Shown: positions 18,147-27,038 of the stretch, in pieces
Layout of the letters: every line of letters begins with the position of its first letter
How positions within the stretch are numbered: the first letter of the stretch is position 1
Assembly (NCBI RefSeq): GCF_016906305.1
Contig: NZ_JADDOL010000008.1
Location: forward strand, 103,123 to 167,122
Length of the DNA stretch: 64,000 nucleotides
Source: Alloalcanivorax marinus
GTDB taxonomy: Bacteria > Pseudomonadota > Gammaproteobacteria > Pseudomonadales > Alcanivoracaceae
Reading direction: 5' to 3'
Made by a program: the position numbers and the translations under genes
Notes under the pieces: generated by a model
The model's input: only the letters and a program-made list of their open reading frames with translations
Databases searched by the model: none
Told to the model about the DNA's origin: nothing

Positions 18147-20813
18147 TTACATTCCTACCTGAAACGCCGGGGCGGCCCAGCCGCCTCGGGAGTCCCCGGC
18201 GCCGGCGTCGTCCATGGGTTCGCCACCGCTGATCACCCGGTCGGCGTCGCCGTAGCGCAGCCAGGTCAGGGTCGGCACCCGGCCCACCGGCGGCTGATCG
18301 TAATCGCAAACCCCGTCCGGGAAGACCTCGGCGACCCGCGCCGCGAACGCCTCGGAGCTGAGCACGCCGGTCAGGGGGTTCACCGGGTAATCCGCCGGGT
18401 CCACCGGCCGCAGGGCACACTTGTTGGTCAGGGTGGTGACGTCGTCACCGGCCACCGTGCGCGGCGTGCCGAAGCGGGTCTGCACCAGCAGTTGCTGCAG
18501 GTCCACCACCGGATCGGTGAGCGCCAGCAGCGGGTCCGCCAGCCCCAGCAGCGGGTTGAGAATCGGGCCCAGCAGGCCGTCCAGGCCCAGGGACCCGCCC
18601 ACCGTGTCCACCAGCCCGTCCACGTCCAGTCCGCACAGCTGGCCGGTGACCGCGTCCACCACCACGCCCAGTTCCGAGGGCGGCGGCAGCAGGCCCGGGT
18701 CCAGGCCGGGGAGAATCGGATCCGGGTACAGCAGGTTGCCGGTGAACGGCACGATGGGCCCGTCCGCGCCCAGCAGCGACGACACCGACAGGCAGCGGTC
18801 GCGGGCCTGGATCGGTTTGTGCGCCACCACCTTGTCGGCCAGCGGGGCCTCGCCGTCGTCCGCTTCGATGTCGGTCAGCCAGCGGTCCATGACCAGCAGC
18901 GCCTCGGTGGTGTAGACGGTGTCGCCGGCCAGCGGCACGGCGCCGTACCAGATCACCTGGTTGTCGGCGTGGCCCCGGGCCGCCTCCAGCCGGGCGCGCA
19001 TCTGCCAGGAATGGTAGGCGTCGTGGGCCAGGCCCGGGTCCGGCCCGCGCAGGTCGATGATCGGCACATCGCCCAGGTGCTCGGCGGTGTTGATGGCGCC
19101 GGTGCGGTAGGCGTTTTCCAGGGTTTTCGGGTCGGCCACGGTGCGCGCCGGCTGCGGGTCGATGTCCACGTCCAGGCCACCGATGTCCCGGTTCAGATTG
19201 ATGAACTGGTCGCCGCTGATCAGCCCCTGCTGCAAGGCGCGCAGCCCGTACTGCACGCCGGTATTGTCCAGCGGAATACCGGTGAAGCCCCGAGACAAGA
19301 GCGATTCGTTGGGGCTCCACACTTCCGGCGGGCGGGTGCCGAACTGGTTCTTCATGTAATCCAGCAGGCCGCAGCGCAGGCCGTCCGGGGCGCTCTCCTT
19401 GTCGTAAACGGTGATGCCCTCCTCCAGCCCCGGGCAGTCGCTCTGGTCCGGGTAGGCGGACGGGAAGAACGCCAGATCGGACACCACCGGATTGAGCGGC
19501 AAGTGCCCGTAGAACGCGGACCACTGGGCCACCGGGATCACCCCGGAGCCGAGCAGCCGGCTGACCACCGAGACGAAGTCCTCGGGCCCTTCCGGAATCT
19601 GGTTGCCGAAATAGCGGCTGAGCAGGTTGTAGTCGGCGAACTGGGTGGCGGTGGTCCACACGTCCGGGTAGGAACACTGCACGATCAGCCCCTGGTAGAT
19701 GCCCGGGTAGGCGTTGGCGATGTGCTGCTGGGCGATGGCGCCGCCGGAACAGCCGGTGCCGATGGTGTAGCGCAGTTCCCCGTACTGCTCGACGATGCGC
19801 TCCTTGGCCATCATCAGGGATTCGGCGGCGGTGACCAGATTGACGTTGTGCCCGAGATTGGCCTGGGCGGTGGACAGGGTCATGAAGCCGCGTCCCAGGG
19901 CCACGCTGATGCTGTCGCCGAGCAGCAGCTCGGCGCCGTCCGGAGCGGTGCCGGCGATGTCGCCATTGGGCGGATCGCCCATGGCGAAACTCACGCCCAC
20001 GTTGCCGCCGTGGTGAATCAGCAGCTTGCCGTTCCACTGATCCTGGGGCGCGGTGGCGGTCCACGGCTCACCGGGCCGGTAAAGGGTCATGATCTGGTAG
20101 CGGTCGCGGTTCTGCACGCCGGTTTCCACGCGCACGATGAACGGCACTTGCACGCCGTCGTCGGTGGTCACCGTGGCGATGTCGCCGGCCGGCGGCGGCT
20201 GATCCGGATCGTACTCCAGGAAGCTGGCGGGCAGACCCGGGTTCATCGGGTCGAAGCCGGTGATCAGCGCTTGCAGACGGTCGGCGGGCACGTACTTGAA
20301 GCGGTATTCCGCCGGCTGATTGCACTGCGCGTCCACCGCCGCCTCATTGGTACAGCGCCAGGGTTGAATCTGCGGGCCGGAAAACACCGGGCCGCCGTTG
20401 GGGTGATTGATCACGGTGCGGTCGAGCACGGTGTCGTCGGCCAGCACCACCCGCAGCCGGTTCTCGCCCAGGGCGAGACCACTGACCAGCCCCTTGAGGG
20501 CGCCCTCCCCGTCCGCCACCAGATCCGCCCGGGCGGGCTCGCCGTCCACCAGCAGGCGCGCGCCGCGCAGATTGGCCGGATCGTCCGCTTCCACGCGGAT
20601 CAAGGCGTCGCCACCGCTGATCAGGTCGGCGCGGTTGGACAGCACCTGCACGCGGCCTTCGCCGGCGGTGGGCTGGGGTTCGGGCTCGGAGGGATTGGGA
20701 GTGCCGCCGCCACCACCGCCGCCACCACCACCACTGGAAGAACCGCCACCGCCACCACAGGCGGTCAGCGCCAACAAGGCCGCCAGCAGGGCGGCCGTGG
20801 TCATTGTTTTCAT
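18147..20813 (-). CDS. DUF6351 family lipoprotein, hydrolase-like
   Basis: An 888-residue secreted lipoprotein. The lipobox LLALTACGGGGGSS predicts lipidation at Cys19, followed by long Gly/Ser and Pro/Glu linkers. The nucleophile-elbow-like GTGCSGG (Ser356) and HHGGNVGVSFA resemble alpha/beta-hydrolase proteins assigned to DUF6351. Later parts include DLRGPDPGLAHDAYHSWQ, with candidate His. A Leu/Gly/Pro-rich hydrophobic stretch (about residues 715-765) with LLGPILNPLLGLADPLLAL looks like an inserted low-complexity segment. An AGGAG lies 9 nt before the ATG. Enzyme activity is unproven. Confidence 0.75.
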   Translation of the reverse strand: MKTMTTAALLAALLALTACGGGGGSSSGGGGGGGGGGTPNPSEPEPQPTAGEGRVQVLSNRADLISGGDALIRVEADDPANLRGARLLVDGEPARADLVADGEGALKGLVSGLALGENRLRVVLADDTVLDRTVINHPNGGPVFSGPQIQPWRCTNEAAVDAQCNQPAEYRFKYVPADRLQALITGFDPMNPGLPASFLEYDPDQPPPAGDIATVTTDDGVQVPFIVRVETGVQNRDRYQIMTLYRPGEPWTATAPQDQWNGKLLIHHGGNVGVSFAMGDPPNGDIAGTAPDGAELLLGDSISVALGRGFMTLSTAQANLGHNVNLVTAAESLMMAKERIVEQYGELRYTIGTGCSGGAIAQQHIANAYPGIYQGLIVQCSYPDVWTTATQFADYNLLSRYFGNQIPEGPEDFVSVVSRLLGSGVIPVAQWSAFYGHLPLNPVVSDLAFFPSAYPDQSDCPGLEEGITVYDKESAPDGLRCGLLDYMKNQFGTRPPEVWSPNESLLSRGFTGIPLDNTGVQYGLRALQQGLISGDQFINLNRDIGGLDVDIDPQPARTVADPKTLENAYRTGAINTAEHLGDVPIIDLRGPDPGLAHDAYHSWQMRARLEAARGHADNQVIWYGAVPLAGDTVYTTEALLVMDRWLTDIEADDGEAPLADKVVAHKPIQARDRCLSVSSLLGADGPIVPFTGNLLYPDPILPGLDPGLLPPPSELGVVVDAVTGQLCGLDVDGLVDTVGGSLGLDGLLGPILNPLLGLADPLLALTDPVVDLQQLLVQTRFGTPRTVAGDDVTTLTNKCALRPVDPADYPVNPLTGVLSSEAFAARVAEVFPDGVCDYDQPPVGRVPTLTWLRYGDADRVISGGEPMDDAGAGDSRGGWAAPAFQVGM

Positions 20814-21055
20814 TGTTATGGCTCCTGATTTCGGGCCGATGGCCCGGCAGGCTTCCAGTGTCGATGGCGGCGCATACGAACACTATTGCGCAATCGTTGT
20901 TGCCCCGTTACCCCCGTTACCGTTCTGTTACCGGCAAATTTAAAAAGGGGTAAAAAACCGGGAACCCCACAAAAGCGTATAAGGTGTTGACTCTCTTTCC
21001 TGGTTACAGTGGCTCGCAAAGGATGCCCGCAACCAAGCACGGAAGGAGAACCCCG

Positions 21056-23602
21056 ATGGCTGAAACCCCTCGCAAACGGGACTTGCCCCTGATTCTGATC
21101 GGCCTGTTGGTCGCCCTGTTCGGCCTGGCCTACCTGGCCGGAGGCGCCTGGCTGGCGTCGCTGGGCGGCAGCTGGTACTACCTGATCGCCGGCCTCGGCC
21201 TGGTGTTGTCCGGCGCGCTGCTGGTCGCCGCCCGGCGCGCCGGCGTGGCCCTCTACGCGCTGGTCTTTCTGGGCACGGTGCTGTGGACCCTGTGGGAGGC
21301 CGGCACCAACATCTGGGGCTGGATTCCGCGCATGGACGTGATCATCGGCCTGGCGGTGCTGGTCGCCCTGGTGGCGCCACGGGTGCGGGACGGCTTCGCC
21401 CGGGGCGCCAGCTATGGCGTGGCCGGGCTGCTGGTGGTGGCGGTGCTGATCGGCTTCGGCCTGATCTTTGTGCCCTTCGGCAGCACCCACCCGAACCCGG
21501 TACCGGGCCCGGACAGCGCCGCCCTGGGCACCAACGTGGGCCAGGCGCAGACCGCCGACAACCCGGCCCGGGGCGACTGGCCGGCCTACGGCGGTGGCCA
21601 CAGCGCCCAACGCTATTCCGCCCTGGACCAGATCAACCGCGACAACGTGGCGCGGCTGGAGCGGGCCTGGACCTATCGCACCGGCGACCTGCTCGAGGAG
21701 CGCTGGGGCGCCGAGACCACGCCCCTGAAGGTGGGCGACGACGTGTTCCTTTGTACGTCACGGAATATCGTGATTTCCCTGGACGCCGCCAGCGGCGCCG
21801 AGAACTGGCGCTACGACCCTCAGGTGTCCCGCAAGGCCGTGCCCTATACCGCCGCCTGCCGGGGCGTGACCTACTACGAGGTGCCGGCCGGCGCCCGCGA
21901 GCGCGGCGAAGAGAAGGCCAGCCGGGCCACCAGCGACAACGACGAAGCCGGCGACGAGCCGGTGCCGGGCGACACCGGGCCGGCCCCCACCGAAGTGGCG
22001 GCCCCGGTGACCAACGGCGACGACACGGAAATCGCCGCCGCCGACGGCTGCCGCGCGCGCATCTTCTCCGGCACCCTGGACGGCCGCATCCTGGCGCTGG
22101 ACGCGGACACCGGCGAACCCTGCGCCGGCTTTGGCGACCACGGCGAAGTGGACATCAAGAAAAACATGGGCGAAACCCCGCCGGGTTATGTGTCCATCAA
22201 CTCGGCGCCGGTGATCGTGCGCGACACCGTGGTCACCGGCCATCAGGTGCTGGACGGCCAGCGCCGGGACGCGCCCTCCGGGGTGATCAAGGCGTTCGAC
22301 GCGGTTACCGGCGAACTGAAGTGGGCCTGGGACCCGGGCCGCCCGGAGCAAAGCGAGCCACTCACCGGCGACGCCATCTATACCCGCGGTTCGCCGAATA
22401 TGTGGACCACGGCGGTGGGCGACAACCAGCTGGGCCTGGTCTATCTGCCCATGGGCAATTCCGCCGCCGATTACTGGAGCACGCCGCGCAGCGAAGCGGA
22501 GAACGAATGGGCCACCTCCCTGGTGGCCATCGATGTGACCACCGGCAAGCCGGCCTGGCACTTTCAGACCACGCACAAGGACGTGTGGGATTACGACCTG
22601 GGTTCCCAGCCCACCCTGCTGGATTTCCCCACCGATGACGGCCCGGTGCCCGCTATTCTGCTGCCCACCAAGCAGGGCGATGTCTATGTGTTCAACCGCC
22701 GCACCGGCGAGCCTTTGGTGGGCATCGAAGAACGCCCGGTGCCCCAGGGCGGCGCCGAGCCGGAACAGCGCAGCCCCACGCAACCCTACTCGCTGTACCA
22801 CACGCTGCAGCAACCGCGCCTGACCGCCCACGATATGTGGGGCATGACGCCCTTCGACCAGATGTACTGCCGCATTCAATACCGCCGGGCGGACTACCGG
22901 GGCATGTACACGCCGCCCAACGCCGACCAGCCCTGGATCGAATTCACCGGCTACAACGGCGGCTCCGACTGGGGCAGCGTGGCCCTGGACCCAAGCCGGG
23001 GCGTAATGATCGCCAACTACAACATCACTCCCAACTACAACCGGCTGGTGCCCCGGGAGAAAGCCGATCAATACGGCTGGGTACCCCGCGAGGAAATGGA
23101 AGGCCGCGACCACGGCGGCGCCGAGGGCCAGGGCGACCCGCAGGCGGGCACCCCCTACGCCATCGACGTGAACGCCGGCTGGCGCGTCAAATGGACCGGC
23201 CTGCTTTGCAAGCAGCCGCCTTATGGCGGCATCCGCGCGGTGGACGTGAAAACCGGCGACACCCTGTGGGACCGGCCCTTCGGTACCGCCCGCGCCAACG
23301 GCCCCTGGGGCATTCGCAGCGGCCTGCCGTTCACCATCGGCACCCCCAATAACGGCGGCGCCGTGGTCACCGCCGGCGGCCTGATCTTTATCGCCGCCGC
23401 CACCGACGGCCTGATCCGCGCCATCGACATCGACACCGGCGAAACGGTCTGGCAGGACGTGCTGCCCGCCGGTGGCCAGGCCAACCCGCTGGTCTACGAG
23501 GCGGACGGCCGTCAGTATTTGATGATCGTCGCCACCGGGCACCATTTCATGGAAACGCCCAGCGGGGATTACGTCATTACCTACGCGTTGCCCGAGAAAT
23601 AG
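21056..23602 (+). CDS. gcd: Membrane-bound PQQ-dependent dehydrogenase (glucose/quinate/shikimate family)
   Basis: An 848-residue quinoprotein. Five N-terminal transmembrane helices (about residues 10-145) are followed by an eight-bladed propeller starting GDWPAYGGGHSAQRYSAL. The catalytic Asp514 lies in VWDYDLGSQPTL, and tryptophan-docking blades include GDTLWDRPFGTA and LIFIAAATDGLIRA. It oxidises a sugar or cyclic polyol in the periplasm and feeds electrons to ubiquinone. Glucose versus quinate specificity cannot be read, so the symbol is tentative. Odd feature: an acidic insertion at about residues 281-331. AAGGAG precedes ATG 21056; a longer frame to 20984 lacks support. No PQQ synthesis genes nearby. 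Confidence 0.85.
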   Translation: MAETPRKRDLPLILIGLLVALFGLAYLAGGAWLASLGGSWYYLIAGLGLVLSGALLVAARRAGVALYALVFLGTVLWTLWEAGTNIWGWIPRMDVIIGLAVLVALVAPRVRDGFARGASYGVAGLLVVAVLIGFGLIFVPFGSTHPNPVPGPDSAALGTNVGQAQTADNPARGDWPAYGGGHSAQRYSALDQINRDNVARLERAWTYRTGDLLEERWGAETTPLKVGDDVFLCTSRNIVISLDAASGAENWRYDPQVSRKAVPYTAACRGVTYYEVPAGARERGEEKASRATSDNDEAGDEPVPGDTGPAPTEVAAPVTNGDDTEIAAADGCRARIFSGTLDGRILALDADTGEPCAGFGDHGEVDIKKNMGETPPGYVSINSAPVIVRDTVVTGHQVLDGQRRDAPSGVIKAFDAVTGELKWAWDPGRPEQSEPLTGDAIYTRGSPNMWTTAVGDNQLGLVYLPMGNSAADYWSTPRSEAENEWATSLVAIDVTTGKPAWHFQTTHKDVWDYDLGSQPTLLDFPTDDGPVPAILLPTKQGDVYVFNRRTGEPLVGIEERPVPQGGAEPEQRSPTQPYSLYHTLQQPRLTAHDMWGMTPFDQMYCRIQYRRADYRGMYTPPNADQPWIEFTGYNGGSDWGSVALDPSRGVMIANYNITPNYNRLVPREKADQYGWVPREEMEGRDHGGAEGQGDPQAGTPYAIDVNAGWRVKWTGLLCKQPPYGGIRAVDVKTGDTLWDRPFGTARANGPWGIRSGLPFTIGTPNNGGAVVTAGGLIFIAAATDGLIRAIDIDTGETVWQDVLPAGGQANPLVYEADGRQYLMIVATGHHFMETPSGDYVITYALPEK

Positions 23603-23690
23603 TTGAAAGTGACAAGTTAAAAGTTGAAAGGTCGTGGCCGGCAACGGTGGGTGCCGGCCCGGCCCGCGTTTCAACTTTCGACTTTCAACT
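23601..23690. repeat. Inverted repeat of GTTGAAAG units
   Basis: The left arm (23601-23630) contains GTTGAAAGT and AAGTTGAAAG. The right arm (23669-23690) contains TTTCAACTTTCGACTTTCAAC, so the transcript can form a long imperfect hairpin. It starts on the gcd stop codon. It may be a terminator or an interspersed repeat. Confidence 0.6.
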
Positions 23691-23762
23691 CGCCCGACTC
23701 CACGCCCTGACTTTGCATCCTGTATCCTGAACACTCGATCCCGTTGCCGACCGCCGATATCC

Positions 23763-25217
23763 ATGCCCAAACGTCAGTCCCGCCCCCTGCGTCTTATGTG
23801 CCTGCTTCTGCTCTCCGCCTGGTTGCTCACCGCCCTTTACCATCGCTATAAACCGCTGCCGGAGGACGTGGGCCGGGCCTGGCCGGCGCGGGCGGCGGAG
23901 GACGTGGCGTTGCTGGCCGACGACACCTGGGTGAACGAAGGCGCCGGCGACGATCCGGAGCGCCATCACCAGCAGGCGATCTTCGACGAATTCTTCCGGC
24001 TGATCGGTCAGGCGGACCGGCTGATCGTGGTGGACATGTTCCTCTACAACGACATGGCCGGCGCCACCACCGGCAACCTGAGGCCACTGAGCGAACAGCT
24101 CACCGAGGCCCTGGTGACGCGCAAGCGGCAGCGTCCCCACGTGCGCGCGGTGCTGATCACCGATCCGTTCAACACCCTCTATGGCGGCGTGGAGGCGCCG
24201 CAACTGCAGCGGCTGCGCGACGCCGGCGTGGAAGTGGTGTTCACCGATCTGACCCGGCTGCGCGATTCCAATCCGGTGTGGTCCGGATTATGGCGGCTGT
24301 GCTGCCAGTGGTTCGGCAACGACACCGACGGCGGTTGGCTGCCCAATCCCACCGGCGACGGCAAGGTCACCCTGCGCACCTATCTGTCGTTGATCAACTT
24401 CAAGGCCAACCACCGCAAAACCCTGGTGGTGGACGAAGGCGACCGCTGGACCGGCCTGGTCACCTCCGCCAACGCCCACGACGCCAGCAGCGCCCACTCC
24501 AACATCGCGCTGCGCTTCAGCGGCGCGGCGGCGCTGGACCTGCTGCAATCGGAGCTGGCGGTGGCGGCCTTTTCCGGCGCCCGGCTGGGGGACAACTGGC
24601 CCACCCCGCCGGCGGCCGGCGCGGCGGACAGCGCCGAGGCGACCCTGCGGGTGCTGACCGAAGGCGCCATCCGCGACGCCCTGCTGGCGGCGGTGGACGA
24701 GGCGGAAAAAGGCGACCGGCTGGACGTGGGGGTGTTCTATCTGTCCCATCGGCCGCTGGTGGACGCCCTGGCCCGGGCCCGGCAACGGGGGGTGACGGTG
24801 CGGCTGCTGCTGGACCCGAACAAGGACGCCTTCGGCCGCGAAAAAAACGGCGTGCCCAATCGCCAGGTGGCGTCGGAATTGCACGCCGAAGGCGTGGCGG
24901 TGCGCTGGTGCGCCACCCACGGCGAGCAATGCCACACCAAGATGCTGCTGCGCGACGGCCGGCGGCCGCTGCTGATCGCCGGCTCCGCCAACTACACCCG
25001 GCGTAACCTGGACAATCTCAATCTGGAAACCAGCGTGGCGCTGCGCGCCGCCGCCGACCACCCGGCTCTGGCCGCCGCCCGCGCCCTGTTCGAACGGCGC
25101 TGGAGCAATACGGACGGCCGCCTGTTCAGCCTGCCCTACGCGGCCTATCAGGACGATTCGGCGTGGCGCAAGGCCCTGTACCGGGTGATGGAGTTCACCG
25201 GCTGGTCTACGTTCTGA
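23763..25217 (+). CDS. Phospholipase D-family (cardiolipin synthase-like) protein
   Basis: A 484-residue PLD-superfamily protein with an N-terminal membrane anchor or signal (LMCLLLLSAWLLTALY, residues ~11-27) and two phospholipase D half-sites. The first has His217 and Lys219 (NHRKTLVVDEG, followed by TSANAHD). The second has His391 and Lys393 (CHTKMLLRDG, then AGSANYTRRNLDN). Such proteins transfer or hydrolyse phosphatidyl groups; many are cardiolipin synthases. The ATG at 23763 gives a clean signal sequence; upstream in-frame extension runs into the repeat. It overlaps the convergent small membrane gene by 11 bp. Confidence 0.85.
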   Translation: MPKRQSRPLRLMCLLLLSAWLLTALYHRYKPLPEDVGRAWPARAAEDVALLADDTWVNEGAGDDPERHHQQAIFDEFFRLIGQADRLIVVDMFLYNDMAGATTGNLRPLSEQLTEALVTRKRQRPHVRAVLITDPFNTLYGGVEAPQLQRLRDAGVEVVFTDLTRLRDSNPVWSGLWRLCCQWFGNDTDGGWLPNPTGDGKVTLRTYLSLINFKANHRKTLVVDEGDRWTGLVTSANAHDASSAHSNIALRFSGAAALDLLQSELAVAAFSGARLGDNWPTPPAAGAADSAEATLRVLTEGAIRDALLAAVDEAEKGDRLDVGVFYLSHRPLVDALARARQRGVTVRLLLDPNKDAFGREKNGVPNRQVASELHAEGVAVRWCATHGEQCHTKMLLRDGRRPLLIAGSANYTRRNLDNLNLETSVALRAAADHPALAAARALFERRWSNTDGRLFSLPYAAYQDDSAWRKALYRVMEFTGWSTF

Positions 25218-25482
25218 ACCCAAGCCGGGCGGCCACCGCGCCGTTGATCAGCCAGGCCAGGGCCACCAGGGCCCAGGCCACCGGCCAGCGCTGCGCCTCC
25301 GGCAGCAGGTCGCCGGCGGGCACCGCCAGCAGGAACAGGGGCGTCTCCAGGGCCGCCAGCAGCAGCGGCGCGATCACCGCGGCATTCCGGTGCAGCGTGA
25401 CGGACCCCGCCGCCAGCAGCGCCCGCGCGCCGCTCAATGCCAGCCAGATCATGATCACACCGCCCGCCAGTACCGCCGCCAT
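25207..25482 (-). CDS. Small hypothetical membrane protein
   Basis: A 91-residue protein with three likely transmembrane segments (AVLAGGVIMIWLALSGARALLA; AAVIAPLLLAALETPLFLLAV; WPVAWALVALAWLINGAVAARL). No family recognised. The ATG at 25482 has GAGGA 8 nt upstream; an upstream start at 25539 is possible. Its 3' end overlaps the PLD gene. Confidence 0.6.
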   Translation of the reverse strand: MAAVLAGGVIMIWLALSGARALLAAGSVTLHRNAAVIAPLLLAALETPLFLLAVPAGDLLPEAQRWPVAWALVALAWLINGAVAARLGFRT

Positions 25483-25679
25483 GGTTGTGTCCTCGCCGTG
25501 AAAGGCGCCCATGATGGGGCGCGGGCCCGCGTCCGGCAAGTCCGTGCCCGGCGCCGCCGGAAAACGGAACGAGTGTAAACTTCTTAAAAGAACGCTAAAT
25601 GTGGCAGCTCATGGCTTCGAAAAACGGCGAACCCGCGCATACTGGGGACTCCAATTCGCCGTTAAGCATGGAGTCAGCA

Positions 25680-25877
25680 ATGAACAGCGATACCTTGAAA
25701 GGCAAGTGGAAACAGATGATGGGCGACGCCAAGAAAAACTGGGGCAAGCTCACCGACGACGATCTCCAGCAGATCGAAGGACGCAAGGACAAGCTGGTGG
25801 GCAAGATCCAGGAGCGTTACGGCTCCACCCGCGAAGACGCCGAGCGTCAGGCGGACGACTGGCTGGGCAAATACTGA
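25680..25877 (+). CDS. CsbD family stress protein
   Basis: A 65-residue protein matching CsbD/YjbJ: MNSDTLKGKWKQMMGDAKKNWGKL, then a DDLQQIEGRKDKLVGKIQERYG segment and the WLGKY end. These abundant small helical proteins accumulate under general stress; the molecular role is unknown. GGAG is 6 nt before the ATG, fixing the start, and a strong terminator follows 43 bp after the stop, so the gene is probably monocistronic. Confidence 0.92.
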   Translation: MNSDTLKGKWKQMMGDAKKNWGKLTDDDLQQIEGRKDKLVGKIQERYGSTREDAERQADDWLGKY

Positions 25878-25920
25878 GCCCGCCGGCGGGATCGGATCCG
25901 GTCCCGCCACCGTCAAGCGA

Positions 25921-25955
25921 GCCGGGCGGCGCCAAGCCGCCCGGCTTTTATTTTG
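25921..25955 (+). terminator. Rho-independent terminator of csbD-like gene
   Basis: GCCGGGCGGC and GCCGCCCGGC form a perfect 10-bp stem with loop GCCAA, followed by TTTTATTTTG. Confidence 0.9.
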
Positions 25956-25965
25956 TCCCCCGACC

Positions 25966-27009
25966 CTACTCGGATAAGGCGTCCACCAGTTCCTGCTTGC
26001 TCATGCGGCTGCGCCCCGGCAGATCCCGGGCCTGCGCGCGCCGGTACAACGCCTCCCGGGATTCCTCGCTGAGCGCCGCTTCCTTGCCCGCGGTTTTCCC
26101 GCGCGCGGTCTTTTTTCGCGCCGTTTTCTTGCTCGCCGTTTTCTTGCTCGCTGATTTTTTCCCGGGCGCCGGCTCCTGGGGTTCCAGCCCTTCCTTGAGA
26201 CTGCGCTTCAGCGTTTCCAGCAAATCCGGCGGCGAGGACGACGCACCGGAGCCGGTTTTGCGGGCGCCACGCTTGCGCTTCTTGCCCAGCACATCCTCGC
26301 CGGCCTTCAGCTTGCGCCGCGCCAGTTTGATCAGACGCTGGCTTTCCCGGTCTTCCAGGGCGGCCTCGTCCAGGCGTTCGGCGCGCAGCGGCTTCAGCGC
26401 GCTCTGGAACCGCTTGACCGCCGCCGTGGCCGGGGACCCGGGATCGCCCAGCCCCACATCCGCGGGGGTGCGCAGTTCGTCCTCGAAGCGCAGGGTTTCG
26501 GCGCGCAGGATGCCGCCCTGGCTGAGCAGCGCCACCAGGTATTCCTTGCCACGCATGACGAAGGTGGCGACGCCGGCGCGGCCGGTGGTCTCCATGGCCC
26601 GGGCCAGCAACCGGTAGGCCTTGGTGGCGCCTTTTTCCGGCGTCAGAAAATAGGCGCGCTCGAAGCGCATGGGGTCCAGTTCCTCCACCGGCACGAAGCG
26701 CTTGAGATCGATTTCCTGGGACTTCTCCGGCGCCAGCGCATCCAGCTCCTTGTCGGTGACCGTGACGAACCGGTCCTTCTCCACCGGATAACCGCGAATC
26801 AACTGATCCCATTCCAGCGGCTTGCCGTCCTTGGAACACACATAGCGGCGCGCCAGACGGGTGCCCTTTGCGTCGACCATGTGCAAAGACACCGGCTTGG
26901 AGCGGTGCGCCGGAAACAACCCCACCGGCAGGCTGACCAGACCAAAGGCCAGGGTGCCGGACCAGAACGGACGCGGGCCGGCGGGCCCGCCGCGTTTCTT
27001 TTTCGCCAT
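25966..27009 (-). CDS. ku: DNA end-binding protein Ku (copy 1, with basic tail and SAP-like end)
   Basis: A 347-residue bacterial Ku that forms a ring on double-strand DNA ends and recruits LigD. The Ku core (residues ~12-260) starts FWSGTLAFGLVSLPVGLFPAH and includes RRYVCSKDGKPLEWDQLIRGY, EELDPMRFERAYFLTP and FVMRGKEYLVAL. A Lys/Ala-rich tail with repeated KKTA/KKTARKK units (about 285-310), reminiscent of histone H1 tails, links to a short C-terminal SAP/Rho-N-like motif (GRSRMSKQELVDALSE). Longer than minimal Ku (~260-290) because of this tail. Last gene of the end-joining operon, 29 bp after the second ku. Confidence 0.93.
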   Translation of the reverse strand: MAKKKRGGPAGPRPFWSGTLAFGLVSLPVGLFPAHRSKPVSLHMVDAKGTRLARRYVCSKDGKPLEWDQLIRGYPVEKDRFVTVTDKELDALAPEKSQEIDLKRFVPVEELDPMRFERAYFLTPEKGATKAYRLLARAMETTGRAGVATFVMRGKEYLVALLSQGGILRAETLRFEDELRTPADVGLGDPGSPATAAVKRFQSALKPLRAERLDEAALEDRESQRLIKLARRKLKAGEDVLGKKRKRGARKTGSGASSSPPDLLETLKRSLKEGLEPQEPAPGKKSASKKTASKKTARKKTARGKTAGKEAALSEESREALYRRAQARDLPGRSRMSKQELVDALSE

Positions 27010-27038
27010 ACCAGGCTCCTTGCCGTCGGCGGTTTGCC

